From the NCBI GenBank assembly GCA_033239525.1, contig BSYO01000014.1:17344021-17408020 (forward strand): a DNA stretch of 64,000 bases, read 5' to 3'. The notes under the pieces are model-generated. The model was not told the DNA's origin. It saw only the letters and a program-made list of their open reading frames with translations, and did not search any database. The DNA is from Nepenthes gracilis. Lineage: Eukaryota; Streptophyta; Magnoliopsida; Caryophyllales; Nepenthaceae. Of the stretch, positions 34,790 to 48,542 are shown piece after piece (within the stretch, counting starts at the first letter, position 1; each line of letters starts with the position of its first letter). The position numbers and the translations under genes were made by a program.

Positions 34790-36100
34790 AACTATCTTTC
34801 TATATTTTTTTATTCTATTACTTTAATAGTTTTAATTTTTTTTATAAATTTTTTATTTAATTATTAAAACCGTAACGTCAATATAAAATAGGCTAAAACA
34901 TATGACTTTTTTTTCTTGAAGCTTTTGTGCTCCTAATATCTGACCTTTCTTATCTCCTCTTCCATTGCCAAACCCTGATGTAAGCAAAACTAATTGGTTC
35001 TAAATTTCTTAAAATAATGCCAAAATATGTAAAAAGAATACCCTTTAGATTATTAAAACTTTTTAGTGATATAATATTTTATCATTTCATCCATATTAAT
35101 GACCCATAAAAATATATAAATAAATAAAATATATGTCATCTGTATATCTTTCATTTAACAAATAACCCATGCTTGGAAAATCTTAAAAATGACAGGCTTT
35201 TTATACTTGAAAACACTGAATTAAAGCATCTTCAGATTTCACTCAATGCAACAATAAATTCTTTAGATTTTTTTTAAAATAATTGTGTGACATCATTTCT
35301 ATTATTTTGGGATGATCATATTTTTTATATCTTACAAATTCTTTGAATAAAAGCAAGGTTCTGCTTCCTCACTGTGATCTCATTTAGACATGATCATGGG
35401 TTCAATGATTCGTCTGACTATTTAATTGATGGACAACATAATTTTATGTTCAACAGACTTGGCCGGCCCTTCATGGCCAAAATTTTAGCCAACTTTTGGT
35501 CATTTGATTTCATAATATTCCTTAAAGCTTGATAGCCCTAGCTTAACCGATCAAAATATGTATAAAGACCATTATATTGCGATTAAAATAAATTTTAGAA
35601 ACATTTTTTTTATAAAAATTAAATCTTCATAAAAACAACATAGAAAATTGATTGAAGCATTATCTAAATAATTCTGAATTTTTTAACAAGTGTAAAACTT
35701 TTCAAAAGTGCAACAAAAGCAATTTGAAGAACTTGTAAATTATAATTTAAAAAATAGTTTTAAAATAACAAATTAAACCCACCCTTTGATCGCTCATAAT
35801 TCCTGTTATTTTTCTTCTTTATGGTATTTCAAAAAAAATGTGTAAGTCTATCTAAGCTGAATTGTTTCTTCGTTTCCTTCCAAAGGACTTTCTCATAATG
35901 AAGAATGATCAACTCCACGCAAGATAATAGCGTGTCGTTGGTCTCGCATCTCAGCACATTGGGGAAAAATATGGCTAAAATTGTATAGAAGAAGGTCCTC
36001 ATACTTAAACTCGAAGGAATTTGGGTGTCTATGACCTCTTTGTATGGAACGAGGCTATTATTATTTAGTATTTATGGTATTTTCTTATTTGTGATAATAG
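34790..36100. other. AT-rich upstream region of the bHLH gene
   Basis: No gene or defined repeat is visible. The region probably holds the upstream control region of the bHLH gene, but no specific site could be named with confidence. Confidence 0.45.
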
Positions 36101-36104
36101 TTCT

Positions 36105-37001
36105 TGTTGAGTCCGACATTAAGAAGGCCCAAGAACCGTGAAGCCCAATCCGAGTAATGCCAGCCCGAGCAACCGTCCAAGCCCAAGATCCCCCAAACGG
36201 CCTATGTGGCAGCTAGGAGTTGCAGCCAATCAGCGCCCCCTACAGTTCACTAATACAGATGCAGGCGGCATATGCTTGCCTTGAGGAAACCAACCAATGA
36301 GATAGTGGTCAACGCTGTCAGCCGTGGCTGGTGCCGTTCCCTGTAATTGTCTAGCCAATTTTTGAGCAAGGGGCAAACCAGGCGTGGTCAACAACCCACG
36401 ACGGTCCCCTTACCACTGCAGGGTAACAACTGACACCGCTAATTGCCACTAGAGGACAGCGGCTGACAAATCCCTATTTGCCACCTATCGGAGGATTTTC
36501 GCGCCCAATGCTCCTCTCCATGGAGTTTATAAATTTCATCTCCTTCTACAGGAGAAGGGATCCTTGATCTAAGACCCTGATTCTTGATTCAGTTTTGGAC
36601 ATTGAGACATCTGCTCCTTGAGCTCCCGGACTAGATATTGTTTCCAAAATCGAACTCTCAGAGTCTCTTTCGAGCATCCTTAGTGAGCCTTTCATCGCAA
36701 TGCAACTACAGAGCCTAATCTCCTATAGCCTCTCATCAAGTCCCGCACTCTTGCATTTTCACATTTCCACCGCATATGTTACATTCATCTGCGCACCTCC
36801 ATGTGTGTGCCTCTTTTCGTTTATTGTGAAAGGTTTCTAATTTGAGTATCGGAATATTTTCGATAGGAGACATTCCGTTAACCTCTAACCTTTTATTTGT
36901 AATTTGTATTGTACAGGTTTTAAATTACCAACGACGGAGATTGAACTCACTCGAGATTCAACCCGGATGTGAAATCTGAAGACTTTCTAATCCGTATAAC
37001 A
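36105..37001 (+). mobile_element. LTR-like segment, possibly a solo LTR
   Basis: The sequence switches to balanced base composition for about 900 bases. It starts TGTTGAGTCCGACATT and has a CCATGGAGTTTATAAATTTC stretch near 36518 that could serve as a core promoter. It carries late-LTR-like text (GAGATTGAACTCACTCGAG) and may end near TATAACA at 37001. No matching flanking 5-mers were found, so the end is a guess and the assignment rests on composition and layout. Confidence 0.4.
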
Positions 37002-37710
37002 ACTGAGAACCAGGGATACAATAATTCTATTTTAATTTTTTGTGTTCAAGCAAAAGGAATAAGAAACCATTGCATATGAAATATTAAAGTTTCACCGTAT
37101 ATCTCTTAGAGTTATCATAAAATTTTCAACATCTATTTGACTATTTAACATTTTGGAACCCTATGGGCCATTGCTTCTCTTAGGTAGTTAACTAGAAAAG
37201 TTTTTGTTATAGTATGAATTATTGACATAAAATTAGGTCCCAAAAACCTAGGTTGTGACACTTCACAAAACTTTCTTAACAATTTTACAACATTTAAAAT
37301 AAATATGCTTCTCAGGATATAGTCAAATTAGTCCAATTTGACTTTTCACTTCTCATGCCTATTCAACCATACAATAAAATCCATAATCCAAACTATATAT
37401 GTCCAACTAATAAAATGATTTATAAGACAAATAAAATGTAAGTATAATATCCGAATACTAATTATGAAATATAATGGCACCCAATATTGAATAAATTGAG
37501 TAAATTGTTAAGAATAATTATAGATTTGGGTGCATAATTAAGTATTAGAAGAGTTAAAGGATGCATAATCCACACTAGTATGTAGAAAACAGTAGTATTG
37601 GTATTTGAGGGGCACATGAAACCTGTATGAGTGTATTTGATGCAATATTTCTATATTTGACACTTTTATTAAAGACACTCATGCGCAAATTCTAGAAGCT
37701 ATATGCATAA

Positions 37711-37940
37711 GGTCATACATCAATGGTGTATATGCTCAAGCTGATTTTGGTCTTCACGACTGATAGTGCAGATGTGTAAAGCTCATATATCAGCTTATTA
37801 TAAAAGACGATTTAGTCTATTTTAAGGTCATACATCAATGGTGTATATGCTCAAGCTGATTTTGGTCTTCACGACCGATAGTGTAGATGTGTAAAGCTCA
37901 TATATCAACTTATTATAAAAGGCAATTCAATATATTTTTA
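37711..37940. repeat. Tandem duplication of a 115-base unit
   Basis: Two copies (37711-37825 and 37826-37940) start GGTCATACATCAATGGTGTA and include GCTCAAGCTGATTTTGGTCT. They differ by only a handful of substitutions, more at the distal end. The duplication is simple and recent. Confidence 0.92.
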
Positions 37941-39597
37941 TGTCATTTCTATGAGATTTTTAAAAGAAAAGAAATAAATAGTAGAAAAGAATAAAAATAA
38001 GAAAAGAGAGGAAGTAGGAAAAAGATTTAAAGTGATTTTGAGCTAAAGTTTGATAAATTATTTTAATACAAATATATTCCAACCGATTTTTTTTTTTTTT
38101 TTTACTTTATTGTTGAATTTTTCTTCCTCATTTATTGATTTAAAGCTCAGGTAACTATTATCTATCCAATACATGTGATCATCTACGCTTTCCTTGATTT
38201 TTAACTTGCATATATGGCCTTTTTCATATAATTTTTTTTAGTTTTTTGAGAACATTTGTTCAAGATATGTTGATTATTATGAAATTTGTTGAGATTTATT
38301 GAAGAATATCTCTGTATATGTTCATTTTGTGTAAGAATTTTGTGAAAACTCTAAATATATAAAGCTTCCAAATTCTAAATATGTGTTCATTTTTATAAAG
38401 TTTTATTTTGTTTAAGTAATAACGATTATAAATAATCAAAAAATATATTCAAACATATCTTTATATATTAAATTAAAATTAAATATCATATACCTAATAT
38501 TTATGAGTAGCAAAATTAATGTTTATCAGTGTCTCTAGAGTATAATTTATAGTTATCTCACTTATAAATTTTAAATAATGGTATATGACTTAATCTATTA
38601 GGGTAAGAATACATAGTCTGCCTTCAATGTTTAGCCTTGTAAGTGAGATTTATCATTGCTATTGGTTTTTAATTATCCTTTATATTTTGTATATATTTTA
38701 TATAGATATGTATTGCTGAATTTTTAAGTTACTTTTATTAAATTTACCACATTCAAATTAGCAAGCATAGAAATTACTTAATAGACAGTTGGACAATAGG
38801 AGTTTATTTGATGGATTATATTTGAAGTTGTTTAAATTATCTTGTGGGCATGTAAAACAGAAATAAAAACAATTAGGATGATTCTATTGTTAGCAAATTT
38901 GATATATTGGCTCGAATTGTAATGGTTTGTGGGCCTTAGTTTTAAGTTGCTTTGATATTTTTTTGGATAGAATATATCCAGATAAATTCCCACAAACTAT
39001 TTTTTTATCTTTCCCCACGACCAACTCCATGATGAATACTATCTACTTGGTTATTATAAATAGGATGCCTCAACTGCATATATTATTACACTTTTAGTTG
39101 ACACATATCGTAATTCATAATGATAAATGGCTTGTCTCTTCATAATCTTTTCTTAAATTTTCAAAAGGCTTGTCATTCTATTCTCGCAGGGATAGAGAAC
39201 CCCTCGCTATCTAGAACAGTTTTTTTAGGGTTTTACCTATTGCTTGACAACATGTGTCTAATTAGATTCTTGGGTTATCCATTTCTACTAAAGTTTTATC
39301 TTTCTAATTATTAATTTATTATTACTTATTGTAAGAAAAGAATTGATGACGTCTAATATATTTAATTATCTAATATTATAAGTAGATCTAATATATTTTT
39401 TTATGTGAAAAACCCTAACGACTTTTAAAATTAGAAAAGTGTTTCCATTTTATAATATTAAAATCAATACAAAATAAATTATATTGTAGATATTTTGAAT
39501 AAACATTTTAGAAAGCAAAACATTAGCATAAATAATGTAAATACATTTCATATATTCATATAAAATTAAAAATATTACATAAAATATACAATTTTAT

Positions 39598-39634
<37 letters not shown>
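39598..39634. repeat. Compound CA/TA microsatellite
   Basis: About eleven CA dinucleotides are followed by seven AT dinucleotides. Confidence 0.93.
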
Positions 39635-42600
39635 GTGCTAAATTAGGTATGCAGAATATAGAATAAGAGGATTGAAATCAATTTATTTTATAGGCTGTTT
39701 ATTTTGTAGGTAAGTTATGATTTACTAATTTATATAAAATCATTTTATTCTACACAAAGTATTTGCTCCAAAGTTGTCATGGATCCTTATTTTGACGTTA
39801 AACTCAATTATTTTTTTTCCTCAAAATTTCAAAGGTGATCTTATTTGTCAAAAAAATTAAAATAATATTAGATTTTCGAAACTAGAAAATACAACGTAAA
39901 AATGGACAATCAGTATTTAAAAAATAATTTGTGGCCAATTTGGGATTTATTTCAGTCCTCTAATTAAAGATAATATCAATTTATTTATTTATATTATTAT
40001 ATTTAAATAAAATAACAAGATTTAATAACATATTAAATTAAGTGGTAGAATATATTTTAAAGTTGACCACGTAGCATTATTAATTAATAGAGTACGGCAG
40101 ACACAACGTCGTGCCCTTTTTAATGTTGGGCTTCAGGCTGAGGCCCATGTTAGTGGGCTTGTGCTGCAGCAAAGAAAGAATTTGTGACTCTATTCAGAAA
40201 ATAAAATAATATAAAATTAATGGATACTGTCCAAGTATGGCGGGCCCTACCCAACCTAAAAACTGGGCCAAAATGCCAATAATCTGAATATGGATGTTGA
40301 GACCGTGGCAATCCTTCGAATGGCAAGACAGTTAAAAACATACATATTTAAGACGAATAATGGCTCAACAAAGTAATAAATAAAATATTTAATTTCGATA
40401 AACGATTATAATAAATTAAAGAATTAAAATACATACAGAGACAGGTCGATCCAATAATGACCGAATAAAGGTCAAGTATTAATAACTGAACGATTATATA
40501 ATCAATCTACATGACAGTTACGTATTAAATGTAATGACTGACATTTAATGTCATATAATGTCTTCCTTTAATGTAGTAGTTATGGATTAATCAATTGGTT
40601 AAAACATCAACTATAATACATATTCTCCAATCAAGAAAGGGATAAGTCAAGTTCAGGCATACAAAAAGCTAGAAAAAAAACATACTCAAAAGTAGACCTC
40701 AAATGCACGAAAACATAGCACTCATCACCTTCATTTTCATTTTTCCTATGCTTATTTTTTTCTATATTTTTTAAATTTTTTAAGAAAATTTTTTGATTTG
40801 AATATTAAAAGATATATTGGGGAGTAAGTTCATATATTTTTTACTTCTCGTTAAATTATTATAATTTGCAGGGTCTAGATTTTTAATTACGACAATCAAA
40901 CTAGCAACCTCTAGGATCTATTGAAAGATTTGCTTGATTCTTTAATTCATACAATAATTTAGATCCGAGAAATATATTAAAAATACAAAATAAAAAATAA
41001 AAAGTTCTATAACTAACTTTTAATTTTTTTAAAAAATTTTGCTTTGAAAATTTATTTTTATCAATTTTATTCTTAATTTTTTGGTATTTATTTTATTCTA
41101 GTCAAAAAATATGTAACGAAAAAAATATAAAAAAAAAAGGTGTAAAAATTTTAAAATAATGTCAATGTTAATTTTGGATATATTTTATATGATGTTATAG
41201 CGAAATTAGCTTTTTTCCTACATAGAATAAAAGTGGAATTGAACTAATAATTAATAATACAATTATAAAGTAACATTCAAGAATAGAATTATAAATATTA
41301 AAAATTAATAAATATTTTAAATATTTTTTCCTTAACATCTTGTAATAAAATTAAGAATGAAAATATTATATCTCTGTCCATAAAAGAAAATTTTTTGCTG
41401 ACTAATTTGGAGAGAATTAGAAAATGAGATTCTTAATCTCGCATTATATTGAATTTATTTTTATTATTTAATCCATTAATATTATATTTTAAATTAAACA
41501 CTAGTCGTTATAAATATTATTTTATTATTTTATTTTTTAAATAAATATACTAAAAATATTTCCTAACTTTTTATCTTTTTTTTTTTTAACTTTTGTATTT
41601 ATTTTTGATATCAAATTTTTTATATTATGTTATTAAGTTTACCAAATAGTTTATATTTTAATATATATCACTCGTTATTGCATATAAAACTGTATATATA
41701 TATAGAATGTACCATTACCTTATATTACTCCCATGTAAAAATTTTATATTGCATTGAATTAATGCTAAATTAAAAAATAAAATTAAAAACAAATCAATAG
41801 TGAAAATTTTTATTTTCATTTTTATTTTTCAGGTAATGGGTTTTTGAATTTATAGAAAAAAAATTCATTGCCCATCTGCATGATATCCAAGGGGTTTCCA
41901 ATGCCAAGAGTTTTAAGAGATAACCCACGACCGATTGGGAAACAGAGCTCCCCAATCACCTTAAAAAAATTAACATAATAATAAGATTACTTTATTATGA
42001 TATGATAATTATAACTTTAAACGACAGAAACAATCTCTCTCCAATTCCACGATAATGCTATGCATATTTGATCCCGTGACCCCTACAATGCATGAGCTTC
42101 GGACACTACATTGCTCTTTGCTTTCTTTTTTGAAGTGGGAGCTTCTCGGAAGAAGCATCCCATGCAAGAAACACCAGTCTGCAATGGTTATTTCCAGACC
42201 ACCTTCCATGGGAAAAGCGCAACCCTCGTTAGTCTCTAAACCTTGCAAGATAAGCAACAAAAAATGTTAAGGGAAAAGCCTGCTTCCTACATGGTTGCCT
42301 CATTTATAAGGGAAAAGTCTGAGAGATTGACTCTAAGAATGTAACTGGTAGCCAGAATCATCAAGATAAGATAAGCTAAATTCTCGCAAAATCATCCTAA
42401 CAAATATACACTAAGCTAATAGGAATAGGACTCTTAAGAATCTACTGCAATTCAGTAAGCAAATATATATTACAAAAATGATATCAATACTACAAATAGA
42501 TTACAATTGCATCGAGAAATAATGTCACTTATTAAGGAAGCTTCATGCACCGGGCTACCCTTTTTTCTTTGGCTATCACCGGTCTCAATAGGCCTAAGTT

Positions 42601-44050
42601 GATGAACATTTAATCAGGGATAAGATCAGGACAAAAGGCCAGATTTTGAGTCCAAGAAGGTCCAACAGAAGGGATGAACAGATTCTTAAACTTGAAGTTT
42701 GTAGTATGAGAATAAGTGCTATGTCAACAAAAAGAAAATGTTCTAATCTATTCTAAAAATAATACAGTACAAATATTATGCTTTTAAAATCACCTGGTTA
42801 AGATTTTGTGGCCTATTCAGAGCAAGTTGGACAATACTAATATCATCGGACCGCGAATATTGTGATCCTTTTAAATGGGGAGAATTATCTTTTATCATCC
42901 TATAGGTGGTGTTAAATTTCCACTCTCAACTTCATGATTAAATACATGCATATAAAAGATCGCAAGCCAAATGAGCCAAATAGCACAAGCTCAAGGAATT
43001 GTGCATCAAATCCTACGTGAATCATTTCCATTAACGCCACATTATTATAAAATTTTGTTTTGCTATTGTTTGTTTGATGGTAATACAATCATTAACAATA
43101 AATACTCAGTCAAATTTTCTATTCGAAACTCAAAAATAAATGGACAAAAAATATCAAAAAATTTCTCTACATTGGGGCTAAGATCCCCTTCTTTGATTTT
43201 GAAAAATGGCACAAAGACAACTACAACTGCTGAGAGAGAGAGAGAGAGAGAGAGTTTGTGTATGTGTGTGTGTGTAGGTCAATGGGTTATCTTGTCTGTT
43301 GATTTTTACGTTCTCAAAATTACCTTTCCAGGAATAGCAGAAAATAAGCTGGCAATTGCCTTACTGCAACTCCGATCATGTTTTGTTTTGTTTTCTTCAT
43401 TTTCTTCTCAAAAGACAGAAATATTACATGGCTTTTCTTCTAAAAATAGAGACTCCATCTTAAATATAGGCCACAGGAAACCCAAATGACACGGACAACC
43501 ACAGCAAATTCCACCTCTATTATCAAGAACAAATGGAAATACCTTTATTTCTACCTTCATCCACTATTTCCTTAATGTTCACTAGTTAAACAAAAGATTG
43601 CATTTTCTTCCAATGTTGTTTCCACATATTCTCTTCTTTCTGTCTGTTCTTCTATCTTGCATCCATCTCTCTAACTAGAATAGGCAATTCTTCTTAACAT
43701 TGTTGCATGCAATAACAAAGAATGACACACCATGAAACCATGATTTCGCCGGTGGCGGTGGGACAGTGATGGCCAAACAAATGAAAACAAGGATTTAACC
43801 CCTTGATATATTTGGAAGTGGTGGTACAATTTCACAGCCAGCATTGATCGTTATTAACCGAAGGCAAAAATATAATTTGATCTTCAGAGCAGGATCAAAT
43901 TCCAAAACAAGGAATTCCTTATAGTAGAGGCAATTGGGTTGTTGTTGGTGTTGGAGGCTGTGGAGGTCTTAGGGAATAAAAGGACTCCAGAAAGACAAAT
44001 AGAAACTAATTTCACAGAGTGGACAAAACAGGGGAGAAATATCAGAGAAG

Positions 44051-47000
44051 ATGGAAACAAAAAATGCAACAGAGAGTGCAATAATATGCTATGCACCTAC
44101 AATGATAACAACAAATGGGGTGTGGCAGGGTGATAACCCATTAGACTATTCCTTACCACTCTTCATCTTGCAGTTGACATTGGTGGTCGTCACCACCCGT
44201 GTTGTCGTTTTCATCCTTAAGCCCCTCCGACAGCCACAAGTTATTGCTGAGATTCTTGTAAGCTTTTTTTCTTCCATTAAAATTTCTCTGTGTACATGCA
44301 TATTAATGACAAATTTCATTCATTTTACTGAGTACCTGTTATTTTCTTATTTGCGCATATTCCCTCAAAATGTATTAGCATGGACGGACTCTTGGCCGCA
44401 AAAATGAATGCAAGTGCTATTACATTCCCATGCTTAAACCTCAAATTGTAGTGCAATAAAAGGGAGAACCAAAGTACTAATCTTGTTGCGATGATACACG
44501 GCATGGAATCTATTGAAAGCCTTTTTTTTTCCTTGTGGTTTGCAAGGCGAAGAACCAACAAAGTAAAAGGGGTGAGAACTGTACCCGTGTCAAGTAAGGA
44601 TCCATAATAATCAAATATAAATGATTCTATCTTCAGGTCTCATTGAAAGACCCTTTTCTCCTCTAACGATTGGTCTCCTTAGTAATGGTCTCCGCTTCTA
44701 GACATGGCTGACAATAAATGCTAAACCATCATAAAACATACCCACAACACTGATCTTATATATAATTTGGCCCCAAAAAAGGCATTACAGAAGTCAAATG
44801 CATCCATTAAGAACCAAATTGTTGCTTTTTGTTTTTTTCATTTCATCAGAAGAACTATATAAACGCATTTCAACTATCGGATCATACACCGGTCCTACTA
44901 ATTGTGATGTCAGAGTATATGCTACCCAAAAGCAGAATTTGTTGAAACTGAAGCAGTCTATCTACTCTCATAAGCTCTAATTGCTGTTATGGCATTGACA
45001 AAATAATAGTCTATGCGGCCATTTAATGATAGTTCAGCAATTAGGCAGAATGATAAAAAGGAGACAAATTTCTTATCAAATTTACGCATGTGTTTACCAG
45101 GGAGGCGTGATATTGGGTCCATCAGCACTGGGCCTAAACAAGAAATTTGCAGACAAAGTATTCCCTCTCAGAAGTGTATTGGTACTTGAGACGATGGCCA
45201 ACATAGGCCTCCTCTACTTCCTCTTTCTTGTTGGCGTCGAGATGGACATTTCTGTCGTCCGCCGCACCGGAAGGAAGGCGATTAGCGTGGCCGTCGGCGG
45301 AATGATCCTACCCTTCCTGACCGGCTGTGTCGTCACTCTCATAACCAGCCACGGCTCCGACACTGAGGACACGAACAAGGGCACCTTGGCCCTCTTCCTC
45401 GGCGTCACACTCGCCGTCACCGCCTTCCCAGTCCTCGCCCGCATCCTAGCCGAGCTCAAGCTCCTAAACACCGAGCTCGGACGCATCGCGATGTCCTCCG
45501 CCCTTGTCAACGACATATGCGCTTGGATACTCCTAGCCCTGGCAATCGCACTGGCCGATGCCAACTCCGCCTCCCTGGCTTCCTTATGGGTGCTCCTATC
45601 CAGCGCTGCATTTGTCTTCTTCTGCATCTTTGCAGTCCGTCCGGTCATACAGTGGATGATCCAGCGCACGCCGGAGGGCGAAAGCTTCAGCGACTTCTGC
45701 ATTTGTCTCATACTCACAGGAGTCATGATTTCTGGGTTCATCACGGATGCCATCGGGACGCACGCCGTTTTCGGGGCTTTTGTTTTTGGATTGATCATAC
45801 CTAATGGAGCACTGGGAGTAACGCTGATAGAGAAGCTTGAAGATTTTGTATCGGGACTGCTGCTGCCGCTGTTCTTTGCAATCAGTGGGCTGAAGACGAA
45901 CATCCACAGCATTTCAACAGTTGCTGCTTGGGGAAAGCTGATAACACTGGTAACTGTGGCCAGCTTGGGAAAGGTGCTTGGAACTGTGGGGGTTGCTAAC
46001 TACTATAACATGGGGATGCGAGAGGGAATCACCCTGGGTTTGCTCATGAACACCAAAGGACTTGTTGAGATGATTGTTCTTAACGTGGGCAAGGACCAAA
46101 AGGTTCTCACTCTTCTTCACCCTCTATTTAGTTGCTTCTATTACAGCTTCTCTCTCTATCTCAGCCTGCAGGTGATCTCAGTCCAGTATCTTAAATTAGG
46201 TATTCTGATTATAAGTCTATGACAATTTATTGCACCGCATAGTCTTACTATTTCAACACAAGGGAAAACTAAAATTCTTTTAGCTTACTTATGGAAACTG
46301 CAGACAGAATGTGATATACCCATTTTCTGCACAACTGAAATCAATCCTCTATTACGGTGTCGTAGGTGCTGGATGATGAGTCGTTTACAGTCATGGTGAC
46401 CTCTGCCATCATCATGACGGGAGTCATCACACCCATTGTAACCTCAATTTACCGCCCGGCAAGGAGGTTTTCCCCGTACAAGAGAAGAACTATCCAACAT
46501 TCAAAGCCAGATGCAGAGCTGCGAATCCTGACCTGCATCCACACCCCTAGGAACGTCCCAACCATCATCAACCTCCTGGAGGCCACCAACCCCACCAAGA
46601 GATCCCCAATCTGTGTCTACGTCCTTCACCTGGTCGAGCTGACTGGCCGTGCCTCTGCTATGCTCATCGTCCACAACACCCGGAAGTCTGGCCACCTAGC
46701 TCTTAACCAAACCCAGGCCCAGTCAGATCACATCATCAATGCCTTCGAGAACTACAAGCAGCACACCACCTCCGTCTCCATTCAGCCCCTCACTGCCATC
46801 TCTCCTTACTCCTCCATGCATGAGGACATCTGCAATCTCGCTGAGGACAAACGAGTCTCCTTCATCATCATCCCCTTCCACAAGCAGCAGACCGTCGACG
46901 GTGGCATGGAGGCCACCAATCCAGCCTTTCGAATCGTCAACCAAAATATCCTGGCCAACGCCCCCTGCTCAGTTGGAATCCTTGTTGACCGTGGCCTTAG

Positions 47001-47682
47001 CGGGTTCACCCGGCTGGCGACCAGCCAGGTCTCCCACAATATTGCCGTCCTGTTTTTCAGTGGACCCGATGACAGAGAAGCCCTTGCTTATGCCTGGAGG
47101 ATGTCTGAGCATTCTGGCATCACCGTTAACGTCATGAAATTTGTTGCCGGAGATGATGTAGCCGAAGCAACAGCAGTGGAGCCCGGTAGGGAACCCAATG
47201 ACCCCGGGGTGTTGACTGTGGTGACTGACAGAAACAGAGAGAAGCAACTGGATGAGGAGTATATCAATGAGTTCAGGATGAGGACGGCAAGTAATGAATC
47301 GATCACGTTCAGGGAGGTGGTGGTGAACAATGGGGAGGAGACAGTGGCAGCCATCAGGTCAATAGACAGCATGCATGATCTTTTCATCGTCGGGAGGGGG
47401 CAGGGGATGACATCATCCGTCACAGCAGGGCTGACAGACTGGAGCGAGTGTCCAGAGCTAGGGGCTATTGGAGATCTGCTGGCATCATCAGACTTTGCAG
47501 CCACTGTTTCGGTGCTGGTGGTGCAGCAGTGTGATGGGCTAGGGCCACAAGGTGATGAAGTCGGTACACCTCGAAACCCAACTTCGGAGCTTGACGAGCA
47601 ATTCAATGCTGCCGCCAATCAGATGAATCAAAGAGAGCAACCCGTAGAGCCGCCCAGGAACCAGAATTTGTATAGTCAGTGA
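44051..47682 (+). CDS. CHX15: Cation/H+ antiporter, CHX15-like (three exons)
   Basis: Exons 44051-44257, 45101-46102 and 46366-47682 splice in frame with GT-AG introns of 843 and 263 bases and give 841 residues, close to the usual 820-840 of CHX proteins. Residues about 32-440 form the CPA2 Na+/H+ exchanger domain with a dozen membrane helices. The family's key pair is seen as SALVNDICAWILLALAIA (N206, D207), with GVEMDI, FGAFVFGLIIPNG and REGITLGLLMNTKGLVEMI also present. After about residue 440 comes the soluble regulatory half with CHX15-type motifs LLEATNPTKRSPICVYVLHL, HKQQTVDGGMEATNPAF and LTDWSECPELGAIGDLLAS. By family it exchanges K+ or other monovalent cations for protons in endomembranes or plasma membrane, often in pollen and guard cells. 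No disruption is seen. E2 lies 263 bases downstream of the stop. Assignment to CHX15 rather than a close paralogue is by recognised sequence only. Confidence 0.93.
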
Positions 47683-47945
47683 AACACCATGTTAAAAAAT
47701 CAAGAATCGGAACTGAAGTGTGCTACACACGACATTTGATAACATTTTTCTACCCATTCTAGAGGGAAATATTTATTTATTTTTTTACTAGAAACTTATG
47801 TATTTGATTGAAGCCGAAATAAGAACATGCATGCAGATTTTAGCATTAACATTGCATTCAATGCCATACCGTGGGTGAATACTACATATCCAAATAGACT
47901 AAAAGCATCTAGTATCTTGGTGAAACTTAATAAGACGAGCATGGA

Positions 47946-48178
47946 TGCGTATATGGCGGCGGTGGCGTGCAAGCACCGAAGCAACCGAAGAACAAATATG
48001 GTTGAGGGAGAAGGGACACCTACGCTGGGACGCAAAACAGAAAAAACAAAAAGGATTTGTTACACGTGTAGAAAAAAATAAAATAGCATGCAGCATTGAG
48101 TAACATTGCCTGAGCACTTCGTCTTCAGGTTGAAACCAGTGAGTGGGCTTCCGTGGATGTATCGAAGAGTTCGTAACA
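47946..48178 (-). repeat. E2 3' LTR, internally deleted
   Basis: The two ends match the right LTR (GCATGG-type start, then GTTGAGGGAGAAGG, CACCTACGCTGGGAC, ATAAAATAGCATGCAG, ATCGAAGAGTT), but about 240 bases in the middle are missing. On the minus strand it begins TGTTACGAACTC. Confidence 0.8.
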
Positions 48179-48189
48179 TTATCATCTTT

Positions 48190-48330
48190 ATCAAAAGGAC
48201 ATTGTCTTCAAGGTTGAACGAGGAAAAAGCTTGACAAAATTCAGCAATAGACTCCCACGTGACTTCTTCCAGGTACTGAGATGGCCGTTTGATAAGGACT
48301 TGAGGAATAATCCAACCATTGTGTAATGAC
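48190..48330 (-). pseudogene. Gypsy pol C-terminal relic in E2 (chromodomain end)
   Basis: The minus strand reads PQVLIKRPSQYLEEVTWESI and then AEFCQAFSSFNLEDNVLL, up to the LTR. The pattern VLIxWxGxxxEEATWE...FP-x-FNLEDKV is the chromodomain end of chromovirus-type Ty3/gypsy polyproteins. E1 keeps the same terminal residues. Upstream it joins transporter sequence, marking a cargo junction between about 48330 and 48540. Confidence 0.75.
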
Positions 48331-48542
48331 TTTCAAAACTTGAGCAGCTGATGAGGATGCAGAAGCAGCAAGGACCCCAGGCTTCGGGTGACAAAATAGC
48401 AGATTGAACCGGTTGAGCGTACTCATTCCATTGAAATTTGTGTGGGAAGTAGGGCAAGCATGCATGCTTGCTTGGAATGAATATGTCCAACTCCACCTGC
48501 ATTTTCAACTGCCTTTGAGATAGGCGACATTTTCCTCATAGG

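Larger units (their letters stand above)
37002..44050. other. AT-rich spacer upstream of CHX15
   Basis: Seven kilobases with no recognised gene. It contains the tandem repeat at 37711-37940 and the CA/TA microsatellite at 39598-39634. A GA run lies near 43231-43254. Open stretches at 42009-42270 (both strands) and 42971-43489 have no family resemblance. The last 500 bases should include the CHX15 promoter; no clear TATA box could be fixed. Confidence 0.5.

Noticed and set aside
42971..43489. 172-codon plus-strand frame near a GA/TG microsatellite
   Set aside because: No recognisable motif; a large part encodes simple sequence (ERERERES, CMCVCVG).
45214..45912. 232-codon minus-strand frame inside CHX15
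   Set aside because: Antisense shadow of the long GC-rich CHX15 exon; no domain and no start context.
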